This document shows, in pieces, positions 26,680 through 34,272 of a stretch of DNA of 40,904 nt. Position 1 is the stretch's first letter. The number at the start of each line of letters is the position of its first letter. The notes under the pieces are model-generated. The model saw only the letters and a list, made by a program, of their open reading frames with translations, did no database searches and was not told where the DNA came from. Source of the DNA: Polyangium sp. 15x6 (GTDB lineage Bacteria; Myxococcota_A; Polyangia; Polyangiales; Polyangiaceae). The stretch is from the NCBI RefSeq assembly GCF_029960785.1, contig NZ_JASBQE010000106.1, positions 1 through 40,904 on the forward strand, read 5' to 3'. The position numbers and the translations under genes are program-made.

Positions 26680-27981
26680 ATGCGTAAGGCACGATGGTTC
26701 TTCGTGGGGTTCGTCTGCGCGGGCCTCGGGCTCCCGCAAGGCATGGCGTTCGCCGCGCCGACACCCGCGCAGGAGGCGGCCGCGGGAAAGCTCTTCGACG
26801 CCGCCGTCGCGGAGGTCCAAGCCGGGCGGTACGCCGAGGCGTGCCCGCTGCTCGAACAAAGCCACGTGCTCGATCCGAAGCCCGGGACGCTGCACGCCCT
26901 CGCCGAATGCGAGGCGAAGATCCAGAAGCTCGATCAGGCGATCGCACATTACAAGGAGTACCTCGGTCTCTACGCAGCGATGAAGAGCCCGCTGCGCGAG
27001 AAGCATACGGATCGGGCGCGGGTCGCCGAGGAGCAGGTCAAGAAACTCCAGGCGGAGATCCTGTTCAAACAAGCGATCGCGCACCGGGAAGCCGGCCGTC
27101 ACGCCGAGGCGTGCGCCGCGCTCGAGGAGAGCCAGCAGATCGATCCGACGCCGGGGACGCTGTACGCGCTCGCCGAATGCGAAGCCACGCGGGGTCGCGT
27201 CGCGACGGCGCTCGGGCATTACACGACGTACCTCGGGCTCTTCGCGGCGATGAAGAGTCCGCTGCGCGAGCGTCACGCCGAGCGCGCGCGGATCGCGGAG
27301 GAGCAGCGCAAGAAGCTCGACGCGGAAACGCCTCGGCTCGAGCTCGTGTGGACGGGCGAGGTGCCCGAGGGGCTCGTCGTCTCGCGGGGGAATACCACGC
27401 TCGATCCGAAGACGCTGGGCGTCTTCGTGCCGATGGATCCGGGCGAGTATGCATTTCGGGTCGAGGTCCCAGGGCGCCCGCCGCAGGAGCGAAAGGTGCG
27501 GCTCGAGAAGGGCGACCGAAAGATCCTCGAGCTCACGCCGGGCGCGACGCAGGAGGCGAAGGGCGAGCCTCCTTCGCTCCCGAAGGAGCCCTTGCCGCCG
27601 CCGCCGGAGCCGCTCGCGACATCGAAGCCGGGAATGCACCCGTGGGCGCTCGGCGGAATCGCGGCGATGGGCGTGGGCGGCGCGGGGCTCATCGTGGGCA
27701 GCGTGCTCGGCGGGCTCGCGATGGCCGAAAAGGGCGAGGTCGACGCGGTGTGCGACCAGAATTTCGCGTGCGGCGTGGAAGGCATGAAGACGGTCGAGCG
27801 GTTCTGGGCGCTTGGCAATGCGAGCACGGCGATGTTCATCGTCGGGGGCGTCGTGCTGGCGACAGGCGTGACGCTGTTCGTGCTTTCGCCGAAGCCGGCG
27901 GCGGAGAAGGTCGGGGCGGTGCGGGTGCGGGGATTGGCGGGCCCGGGGGCCGGGTATCTGGGCGTCGAAGGGACGTTCTAG
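26680..27981 (+). CDS. Exported TPR protein with duplicated module, PEGA-like domain and membrane anchor
   Basis: The 433-residue product has a signal peptide (MRKARWFFVGFVCAGLGLPQGMAFA). Two near-copies of an 85-residue TPR module follow, each with AGRxAEAC..LE.S...DP.PGTLxALAECEA and HYxxYLGLxAAMKSPLRExH. A beta-rich PEGA-like segment (ELVWTGEVPEGLVVSRGNTTLDP) comes next. Two hydrophobic segments near the C-terminus (PWALGGIAAMGVGGAGLIVGSVLGG and TAMFIVGGVVLATGVTLFVL) would anchor it. This layout is common in myxobacterial kinase operons. It begins 32 bp after the propeller gene and is likely the third gene of the operon. Confidence 0.85.
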   Translation: MRKARWFFVGFVCAGLGLPQGMAFAAPTPAQEAAAGKLFDAAVAEVQAGRYAEACPLLEQSHVLDPKPGTLHALAECEAKIQKLDQAIAHYKEYLGLYAAMKSPLREKHTDRARVAEEQVKKLQAEILFKQAIAHREAGRHAEACAALEESQQIDPTPGTLYALAECEATRGRVATALGHYTTYLGLFAAMKSPLRERHAERARIAEEQRKKLDAETPRLELVWTGEVPEGLVVSRGNTTLDPKTLGVFVPMDPGEYAFRVEVPGRPPQERKVRLEKGDRKILELTPGATQEAKGEPPSLPKEPLPPPPEPLATSKPGMHPWALGGIAAMGVGGAGLIVGSVLGGLAMAEKGEVDAVCDQNFACGVEGMKTVERFWALGNASTAMFIVGGVVLATGVTLFVLSPKPAAEKVGAVRVRGLAGPGAGYLGVEGTF

Positions 27982-28005
27982 CGATCCCGGAAGCTCGTCC
28001 GGGTT

Positions 28006-28041
28006 GGGATGCGGGAGTTCGGGCGGAAGGTGCACGGATAG
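28006..28041 (+). pseudogene. 36-bp remnant of an AKR-like gene 3' end
   Basis: The frame reads GMREFGRKVHG-stop. The last 35 bp of AKR-like gene 2 (20003-20037) encode WMREFGRRVHG-stop, and 32 of 35 bases agree. Nothing of the rest of the gene is present. It may be the trace of a third paralogue or of a local recombination. The following 120 bp hold no gene that I can see. Confidence 0.5.
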
Positions 28042-28162
28042 AGCGCTGTCACGGTCGGCGCCGTGAGGTCGGCGCCTGCTTCCGTAAGTGCTTCCGTAAT
28101 CGCTGCTCCTGCCACGCCCGCCTGCGCTTCGGATGCCGTCACTCCGGCGTACCCCGCAGCAT

Positions 28163-28501
28163 TCAGCAGTTGCCGCACTTCAGCGTGCCGTCCTGGTTCC
28201 AGGCGCACCAGCTCCGGCACTGGCGCGTGTAGATACAGGACCGCTCTGGCGTCCACGAGCCGTCAATCCGTCTGCAAAAGGCGCAGTATCCGCCGGAGAC
28301 CGAACGACCCCGCCTACAGGTCCGATTCCACGAGCCGCCCGGCGGGTCGGCTACCCTGAGCTCGAAGTCATCGGCGCCCACGTCGCTCGAATCCGAATCC
28401 TCGTCGAGGTGGCCCTCCGCAGGCGCGGCCATCGTAGTTTCGGCAACCGAGCCAATGCCGACGAGCGCCGCGAGCGCAACGGCAATCAGATGGAATTTCA
28501 T
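28163..28501 (-). CDS. Small secreted Cys-rich peptide (8 cysteines)
   Basis: From ATG 28501 (GAGGGGAAG upstream) the 112-residue product has a signal peptide MKFHLIAVALAALVGIGSVAETTMA. An acidic propeptide-like stretch (GHLDEDSDSSDVGADDFE) follows, then a C-terminal basic domain of about 55 residues with eight cysteines (TC, YC, FC, SC, QC, WC, KC and a final NC), rich in Arg and Trp. The acidic-then-basic layout resembles secreted toxins or bacteriocin-like peptides with a neutralising propeptide, but I do not recognise a family. Hairpin element E3 lies upstream and the AKR remnant downstream. Confidence 0.7.
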   Translation of the reverse strand: MKFHLIAVALAALVGIGSVAETTMAAPAEGHLDEDSDSSDVGADDFELRVADPPGGSWNRTCRRGRSVSGGYCAFCRRIDGSWTPERSCIYTRQCRSWCAWNQDGTLKCGNC

Positions 28502-28645
28502 GTTCTTCCCCTCTGCGTTCGAGTCCCGGACGGCTTGGATTCGACGCCCCGGACGTCCTGGTCTGTGTATCGAGACACGGAGGAGCGGAGTCAAGCCAAG
28601 GGATCCTCCGTCCCGCGACCTTCCAGGACCTTCGCCAAAGGACGC

Positions 28646-28775
28646 TGGTCTTGCCTCGGCCCGTTCGATGAACTGCGCATCGCGCAGTTCATCGACCCCG
28701 GGTCCAGCGCTTGCGCTGGTCCGGGTCCAGGGGTGGACAACCCCTGGTCGGGGTCCGGGGTGAAACCCCGGCGCT
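28646..28775 (-). repeat. Dispersed hairpin element, copy E3 (single reverse arm)
   Basis: The main stem is TCGATGAACTGCGC (28665-28678) with its complement at 28682-28695, loop ATC. To its right are CCAGCGC/GCGCTGG near 28702-28717 and CGGGGT/ACCCCG (28756-28770). The DUF2252 gene stop is 16 bp beyond. To its left TCTTGCCTCGGCC matches the inner spacer of copy E1 in reverse, but no forward arm follows. Confidence 0.85.
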
Positions 28776-28785
28776 ACGCTCCCCC

Positions 28786-30231
28786 TCAAAGCCCGATTTC
28801 GGCTCGGATGCGCCCGTTCTTCGCTGCGGCGGCCAGCGCTTCGTGGTCGCGCTCCGTCTGGTCGGCGTAGGCGCGCGCGAAGGTGGCGATGGCTTCGTCG
28901 AAGGCGTCTGCTTTTCCGAGGTAGGCTGCGATTGCGATTCGGTCGCCTGAGCGCGCGTGTGCGCGTGCGAGGGTCCAGCCGCAGAGACTGCCGTACGTCG
29001 CCAGGACGACTCGATCCAGGGCGGCGATGTCCACCGAGAATTTCCAGTCGCGTAGCTGGCGCACGTAGAAATCGCGCTCGAGACCGCTCGCGGATTTTAC
29101 TCGCTCCCAGCCGAGGAAGATATCGCTCGCGGCTTGCATCAGCCGCTGGCCTACCACCACGCGCTGGCCGTGGTTTTGGTACTCGCTCTTGCCGAGGAAG
29201 GGCTCGAGCACCGATGCTTGCGCCTCCTTTGCTTGCAGGAAGAGCGGGTCCTGGTCGTCACGACCGAGGAGCAGGATGATCCAGGCGCGCGCGCCGACGC
29301 TCCCGACGCCGACGACCTTGTGGGCCATGTCCGCGAAATCGTATCCCTCCAGCAGTTGCCTCCGATCGGGATCGAGGGTCGCGCGGTAGCCGACGAGCAG
29401 CTCGCGCACCTGCTGCTCGAGCTCTTCGCGGGCAACGCCCTTCATGAATTCGTCCATCGGCACGATCAGGGGAGGATCGCTGATGATTCGCGGCCGGCCG
29501 CCGACCTTGTGGGTCAGCTTCTCGTAGGCCTGAATGCTGTCCTTCGTCCGAGCCTTCGCGAGGTTGTGCTCGGTCACGTGCAGACGCTTGTGACCCACCC
29601 GCGAGCCGAATTGATCGAAAATCTGCTCGACGTCGAGGCTCGCATACCAGACTTCGAGGTTCGTGAGCTTCGCGAAGCTCCGCATCGCCTCGCGGTACTC
29701 GCGCATCGCCGCCTGGACGATGTCGGAGCGCGCCGCCTTCGAAAAACCGTGGTCGCGCCCGGCCAGCTCCAGGCTGACGGCCAGCCGCTTCACGTCCCAG
29801 TCCCACGGCCCTGGCAGCGTCTCGTCGAAATCGTTGATGTCGAACATCATGCGCCGCTCGGGGGATCCGAACACCCCGAAGTTCGAGAGGTGCGCGTCGC
29901 CGCAGAGCTGCACCGTCAGGCGCGAGCGCGGCGTCGTGGCCAGATCGGAGGCCATCACGTATGCGGCGCCCCGATAAAAGGCGAACGGGGAATCCAGCAT
30001 TCGGCCGTAGCGGATCGGCACGAGCTCGGGCACGCGGCTCTTTGCTTGCTCCTCGAGCAGCGCGATCGGATCGGGCCGGTGGGGCGGCGCCTCCCAGGTC
30101 GCGTGGGCGACGCGTGGGATCGCCGCGCGCTCCGCCTTGCCGCGCGCCGCGTGCTCCTCGGCCGAGAGATGCGGCATCGCCGATTTCCCCGCGACCGTTG
30201 ATGTCAAATCCACGGTGGTCATCTCCGTCAT
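28786..30231 (-). CDS. DUF2252 family protein
   Basis: The 481-residue protein has the conserved blocks I associate with DUF2252: RYGRMLDSPFAFYRGAA, CGDAHLSNFGVFGSPERRMMFDINDFDETLPGPWDWDVKRLAVSL, VGVGSVGARAWIILLLG and LKEAQ-like LQAKEAQASVLEPFL. The block GDAHLSNFG with IND FDE resembles the catalytic and metal sites of aminoglycoside phosphotransferase/kinase-like folds, so an ATP-dependent phosphotransferase role is possible but not shown. The ATG at 30231 has GAGGGGGAACC just upstream, which favours it over earlier starts. The DUF4239-like gene precedes it by 89 bp on the same strand. Confidence 0.88.
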   Translation of the reverse strand: MTEMTTVDLTSTVAGKSAMPHLSAEEHAARGKAERAAIPRVAHATWEAPPHRPDPIALLEEQAKSRVPELVPIRYGRMLDSPFAFYRGAAYVMASDLATTPRSRLTVQLCGDAHLSNFGVFGSPERRMMFDINDFDETLPGPWDWDVKRLAVSLELAGRDHGFSKAARSDIVQAAMREYREAMRSFAKLTNLEVWYASLDVEQIFDQFGSRVGHKRLHVTEHNLAKARTKDSIQAYEKLTHKVGGRPRIISDPPLIVPMDEFMKGVAREELEQQVRELLVGYRATLDPDRRQLLEGYDFADMAHKVVGVGSVGARAWIILLLGRDDQDPLFLQAKEAQASVLEPFLGKSEYQNHGQRVVVGQRLMQAASDIFLGWERVKSASGLERDFYVRQLRDWKFSVDIAALDRVVLATYGSLCGWTLARAHARSGDRIAIAAYLGKADAFDEAIATFARAYADQTERDHEALAAAAKNGRIRAEIGL

Positions 30232-30320
30232 TGGTTCCCCCTCGGCGCTCATCAGCCCACGACATGACGGGGACGCGCCGTTCAAATCCTCGTCCGTTCC
30301 CCCCGACGCACGAACGATGC

Positions 30321-31100
30321 TCAATCACCCATCATCCGCCGCAGATCGATCATCGCTTGCTGACTCACCTTCAGCGTCCCCTCCTGCGGATGGTCGAGGT
30401 CGGCGGTCAATAGCATGACGATCGAAAGGCTCATGACCAGCGTCGCGACCGTGGGGGACCGTTGCGTCTTGACCAGACCGGCATGATACCCGACGGCCGT
30501 GAGGGTCAGGACCGCGATCAAGGCGAGCCCCGCCCACAGGGCGTCTGGAATGCCGCCTCGGACGGCGACCTTGACGCGGATCGCGTGGAGCTCGATCATC
30601 TTGTTCAGCGATTCGATGAAGAGCCCCACGACGACGGAGTCGGGTTGGTCTCGCGCAGCGGCCTCCGCCTCTTTCCAGAGCTCCCGCTGCAGCTCCACCG
30701 AGCGCCGCATTGCGTGCTCGACGTTTTCGATTTTCACCGCCGAAAGACGCACGTCGACGTATTCACGCAGCATCGGGCGGACCTTCGCGCCGCGATTGCC
30801 GGGGAGGAGGTCGGCGCGCAAGAAGATCGTCTCGATGGTGTTGGCCTCCTCGACGAGGACCTGTTTCCTGGCTTCGAAGCGGTTCGCCGCGAGGCTGAAC
30901 GTGAACGCCAGGACGAGCGCCAGCAAGCCCATCGTGGTGGTGACCAGGGCGAGCACGTGGGGCGGATGCTCCTCTTCGGCGCGGTACCGCCGATGAGCTC
31001 CCAGCCGGAAGCCGCCCTCGACGGCGAGCAGGAACATCACGACGGTGCCCCCAAAGAGCAACCAGATCGGAAATCGCTCGAGCGATCCACCCACCGGCAT
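30321..31100 (-). CDS. DUF4239-like (bestrophin-like) membrane protein
   Basis: The 259-residue protein starts at the ATG at 31100, because GGGAGG stands 5 nt upstream; two further in-frame starts lie outside. It has an N-terminal helix (IWLLFGGTVVMFLLAVEGGF), a second (LALVTTTMGLLALVLAFTFSLAANRFEARKQVLVEEANTIETIFLRADLLP), and two at the C-terminus (ALWAGLALIAVLTLTAVGYHAGL and TVATLVMSLSIVMLLTADLDHPQEGTLKVSQQ). The FSLAANRFEARKQLVVEEANTIGT-type block and the closing DLDRPxxG motif are typical of DUF4239. Some relatives are thought to be channels. It is likely in an operon with the DUF2252 gene. Confidence 0.88.
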   Translation of the reverse strand: MPVGGSLERFPIWLLFGGTVVMFLLAVEGGFRLGAHRRYRAEEEHPPHVLALVTTTMGLLALVLAFTFSLAANRFEARKQVLVEEANTIETIFLRADLLPGNRGAKVRPMLREYVDVRLSAVKIENVEHAMRRSVELQRELWKEAEAAARDQPDSVVVGLFIESLNKMIELHAIRVKVAVRGGIPDALWAGLALIAVLTLTAVGYHAGLVKTQRSPTVATLVMSLSIVMLLTADLDHPQEGTLKVSQQAMIDLRRMMGD

Positions 31101-31307
31101 CGGCGCACCTCCCATCAATTACGGAGCATGTGATCGCGGCTCCGGCGTGGGCAAACGCCGTCCGTCCGACACCCCCGCGGGCAATGGCACGATGGTCGCG
31201 ACCCCCGGCGAAAGATAAACCCGCCCATCCTCGATCCGTCAAGCTCTTCAGCTCAAAAAATCGCAATATACGGCCGCGCTCCGTCGCCGGCATAGGCGGT
31301 TTTCATA

Positions 31308-31622
31308 GGCCGTTGCGCTGGGGCGTTGCCCCAGGCCCCTCTGGTCAACGATGGGGCTATCCGCCCCTGGACCCGGGGCCTGCGCAAGCGCTGGACCCAG
31401 GGTCGATGAACTGCGCGATGCGCAGTTCATCGAACAGGCCCTGCCAATCGAGACAGCGGCGCTGCCATTTCGACTGGCCACGCCGTCCCTTCCACCGGCC
31501 CGTGGAAGAACTGCGCACCGCGCAGTTCTTCCCCAAAGGTCCAGCGCTTGCGCTGGTTCGGGTCGAGGGGCGAACAGCCCCCGCGGGGCCCGGGGCAGAG
31601 CCCCGGCGCGGCGTCCCCGAGC
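31308..31622. repeat. Dispersed hairpin element, copy E4 (full inverted pair)
   Basis: Forward arm: GGGGC/GCCCC near 31319-31332, AGCGC-type stem near 31385-31395 and the main stem 31403-31416 with 31420-31433, loop GAT. About 70 bp of inner spacer follow. Reverse arm: main stem GGAAGAACTGCGC (31504-31516) with 31520-31532, loop ACC, then CCAGCGC/GCGCTGG and GGGGC/GCCCC near 31593-31605. It occupies most of the gene-free region between the divergent DUF4239-like and kinase 3 genes, and ends 39 bp before the kinase promoter. The rest of 31101-31751 shows no gene. Confidence 0.88.
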
Positions 31623-31660
31623 ACCCCGCCCGCCGATCGCCTGCCATGCACCCCGAACGC

Positions 31661-31689
31661 TTGACTTCGTCCTGGACTGGTCGTACTCC
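31661..31689 (+). promoter_or_regulatory. Predicted sigma-70-type promoter of kinase 3
   Basis: TTGACT (31661-31666), 17-bp spacer, then TACTCC (31684-31689), which is a weak -10. The -35 with its flanks (GCTTGACTTCG) is identical to that of kinase 2. Confidence 0.5.
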
Positions 31690-31699
31690 ACGGAAGACC

Positions 31700-31713
31700 G
31701 TTTGCGTGCAAAC
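31700..31713. promoter_or_regulatory. 14-bp operator-like site (kinase 3)
   Basis: GTTTGCGTGCAAAC matches the perfect palindrome upstream of kinase 2 at 13 of 14 positions and lies at a similar distance from the promoter (39 against 42 bp from -35 to site start). Confidence 0.58.
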
Positions 31714-31751
31714 GATGCAACCGGAAGATTCCTGTATCGACGGAGCGCGTC

Positions 31752-33425
31752 GTGTCGTCTGATTTGACAGCCGGAGCCATTTTTGCTGGGCGTTACCGTG
31801 TAGAGCGCCGTATCGCCGATGGCGGGATGGGGGCGGTGTACGAGGTCGTCCACCTCGAGACGAATCGTCGCCGCGCGCTCAAGGTGATGCACGCGAAGTT
31901 CGTGCAAAGCGACGACCTGCGCGGGCGCTTCCGGCAAGAGGCGCGGGTCGCTGCGGAGATCGAGAGCGAGTACATCGTCGATGTCTTCGATGCGGGCATC
32001 GACGACACGACCGGGATGCCTTTCCTGGTCATGGAGCTCTTGCGCGGCGAGGAGCTCGGCAAACGGCTTCGCCGCGCGGGTCCTTTGTCGCCTGCGGAGG
32101 TGATTTCGTACCTGCACCAGACCTCGCTCGCGCTCGACAGGACGCACCGCGCGCACATCGTTCACCGTGATCTCAAACCGGAGAACCTTTTCCTCTGCGA
32201 GCGCGAGGATGGCATCCCGCGCATCAAGGTGCTCGATTTCGGGATTGCGAAGATCGTCGCCGCCGGGGCCACGGCGGCAGGCGCGACGCAATCGCTCGGC
32301 ACGCCGCTTTACATGGCCCCCGAGCAGTTCCTCATGGAATCGTCGGTCTCTCCCGAGACGGACGTCTTCGCGCTCGGCATGATTGCGTTCACGCTCCTCG
32401 TGGGCAAAGCCTACTGGTTCGAGGAATCGAGGGCGGGCGCGAACGTCTTTGCCTTCGCAGCCCAGGCGGCGCTCGGGCCACGGGAGCCGGCGACGGCGCG
32501 GGCTGCCCGGCTCGGCGCGGCGCTGCCGCCTGCGTTCGACGCGTGGTTTGCCCGCGCCACGGCCAAGGTCGCTTCCGAACGGTTTCCCTCGGCCACGAGC
32601 GCCGTGAAGGCGCTCGCCGAGGCGCTCGGGTTGCCGCCGCCGGGGCTCGTCGCCCAGGGAAGCCTGCCACCGGCTTCGAATGCACGACCGGCGTTCCCGT
32701 CGCAGCCGCCGGAAAGGCCGAGCGCTCCCGTGCCGTCGCACCCAACGGTGCCGATGGGGCCGCTGCGCGCGGCGATGCCGAGCAGCGCGGAGCCCGGCGC
32801 GGGGACGGCGCTCGGACCCTCGGGGGCGCCGATGGGCCCGGTCCCGACGCCCCTCGGGAGCGGTATGACCGCGGCGCCGGTGACGCGTCGGCCTCGACCG
32901 ACGGGGCTCATCGCCGCGGGCGCGGGGCTCGTGTGTCTCCTTTTGGCGATGGTCCTCTTCGTGGCGGTCCTGGGGACCGAGAACGCGGAAGAGCGCACGT
33001 TGGCCGCATCGGCGACGACGCCTCCGGCGCCGGTCGCGACGAGCGCGGCGCCGGAGGTTCCCGCGAGCCCGGAGCGACAAGACCCGGGCGCCGCCGATCC
33101 GAGCCCTGCGATTGCCCGCGTCGAGTCGACGACACCTCCGCCCGAGCCGGAGGGCTCCGTAAACGTGCCGCCGGCACCGAGCGGCAGCGTCGTGAATGGC
33201 GAGACCACGACGAAGACCACGCCGTCGCCGTCGCCGTCGTCGAATACGAGAGTCTACACGAACGACGAGGAATCCGTGATGCGCAGGCAGCTCGAGCCCA
33301 AGGTCTGGTCCGGCCGCGCAACCGAGCAAGACATCAAGCTGCTCATCGCCATTTGCCGTCACCAGCGCGACCAGGGGTGCAGGGACCGTGCGATCGCAAT
33401 GCTGAAGCAGAAGCAGGGCACCTGA
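31752..33425 (+). CDS. Transmembrane Ser/Thr protein kinase (kinase 3, paralogue of kinase 2)
   Basis: The 557-residue protein starts at GTG 31752 and aligns from residue 1 with kinase 2 (SSDLTAGAIFAGRYRVERRIADGGMGAVYEV). Kinase motifs are GGMGAVY, ALKVM, HRDLKPEN near 138, DFG and GTPLYMAPEQF. The transmembrane helix is at about 385-405 (LIAAGAGLVCLLLAMVLFVAVL). The outer tail is longer than in kinase 2 and ends with a 60-residue helical piece (NDEESVMRRQLEPKVWSGRATEQDIKLLIAICRHQRDQGCRDRAIAMLKQK) that kinase 2 lacks. No propeller or TPR gene follows, unlike kinase 2. The duplication includes promoter and operator. Confidence 0.95.
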   Translation: MSSDLTAGAIFAGRYRVERRIADGGMGAVYEVVHLETNRRRALKVMHAKFVQSDDLRGRFRQEARVAAEIESEYIVDVFDAGIDDTTGMPFLVMELLRGEELGKRLRRAGPLSPAEVISYLHQTSLALDRTHRAHIVHRDLKPENLFLCEREDGIPRIKVLDFGIAKIVAAGATAAGATQSLGTPLYMAPEQFLMESSVSPETDVFALGMIAFTLLVGKAYWFEESRAGANVFAFAAQAALGPREPATARAARLGAALPPAFDAWFARATAKVASERFPSATSAVKALAEALGLPPPGLVAQGSLPPASNARPAFPSQPPERPSAPVPSHPTVPMGPLRAAMPSSAEPGAGTALGPSGAPMGPVPTPLGSGMTAAPVTRRPRPTGLIAAGAGLVCLLLAMVLFVAVLGTENAEERTLAASATTPPAPVATSAAPEVPASPERQDPGAADPSPAIARVESTTPPPEPEGSVNVPPAPSGSVVNGETTTKTTPSPSPSSNTRVYTNDEESVMRRQLEPKVWSGRATEQDIKLLIAICRHQRDQGCRDRAIAMLKQKQGT

Positions 33426-33518
33426 AAATGCGCGCGTCGTCCTCTCGACGATCGCAAAACGTGCGGATGCTGCCCGCGCCTTGCCTTCCCCCATCTCCCC
33501 CGTTACGTTCCTCCTGGA

Positions 33519-33941
33519 ATGCTTCCTTCCACCAGTGGTGAAAGCCACATCATCACCCACGAGCCCGATCTCCTCGTCGGCCACTTCATCGGCCGCATCG
33601 GCGTGGACGAGATGCAGCGCGTCCTCGACATTCAGCGCCGGTTTTCCGCTGGCAAATCAGGCATCTTCTTGCTCGTCGACGTCGAGCACCTGGAGCACAT
33701 CACACCCGAGGCGCGCCGCATCGCCTCCGAGGGACCCGGCGAAAACGGCGCCGGCGTGCCCATCCTCGGCGCCGCCCTCGTCGGCGCACGCTTTCACGCG
33801 CGTATCCTCGGCGCCATGGTCTTCCGCGCAGCCCGCATCCTGCACCGAGGCCCCCACTTCGACGTCCGCTTCTTCGATACCGAGTCCGCCGCCCTCGCCT
33901 GGATCGACGAGATCCGCCGCAGTCTCCGCTCCGCAAGCTGA
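33519..33941 (+). CDS. STAS/SpoIIAA-like small protein
   Basis: The 140-residue soluble protein has the pattern HEPDLLVGHFIGRIGVDEMQRVLDIQRRFSAGKSGIFLLVDVEHLEHITPEARRIASEG, then GAALVGARFHARILGAMVFRAARIL and FFDTESAALAWI. Alternating strand and helix with a central LVDVEHL strand resemble the STAS/SpoIIAA-like fold found in many single-domain myxobacterial proteins. No phosphoacceptor serine is obvious, so a phospho-switch cannot be claimed. The start is the first ATG and has only a weak ribosome site. Hairpin element E5 begins within a few bases of its stop codon. Confidence 0.78.
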   Translation: MLPSTSGESHIITHEPDLLVGHFIGRIGVDEMQRVLDIQRRFSAGKSGIFLLVDVEHLEHITPEARRIASEGPGENGAGVPILGAALVGARFHARILGAMVFRAARILHRGPHFDVRFFDTESAALAWIDEIRRSLRSAS

Positions 33942-33943
33942 CC

Positions 33944-34266
33944 TGGGGCGTCGCGCTGGGGCGTTGCCCCAGGCCCCACCGGGGCTATCCGCCCCTGGAC
34001 CCGGACCAGCGCAAGCGCTGGACCCGGGGTCGATGAACTGCGCGATGCGCAGTTCATCGAACAGGCCGAAGAAGGACCCCTGCCAAGCAAGACCGCCGCG
34101 CTGACCTTTTGATCGGCAACGTTGTCCCTGGTCTTCCAACGGGCCCGTTGGAAGAACTGCGCGGAGCGCAGTTCTTCCACCCCGAGTCCAGGGCTTGCCC
34201 TGGTCCGGGTCGAGGGGCGGACAGCCCCCGCGGGGTCCGGGGCGGCGCCCCGGCGCGGCGTCCCCA
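33944..34266. repeat. Dispersed hairpin element, copy E5 (full inverted pair)
   Basis: Forward arm: GGGGC/GCCCC near 33958-33970, CCAGCGC/GCGCTGG near 34008-34023 and the main stem 34030-34043 with 34047-34060, loop GAT. About 88 bp of spacer follow. Reverse arm: TGGAAGAACTGCGC (34149-34162) with 34166-34179, loop GGA, then CCAGGGC/GCCCTGG and GGGGC/GCCCC near 34241-34253. It fills the whole space between two convergent genes (stops at 33941 and 34273). Confidence 0.9.
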
Positions 34267-34272
34267 CTCAGC

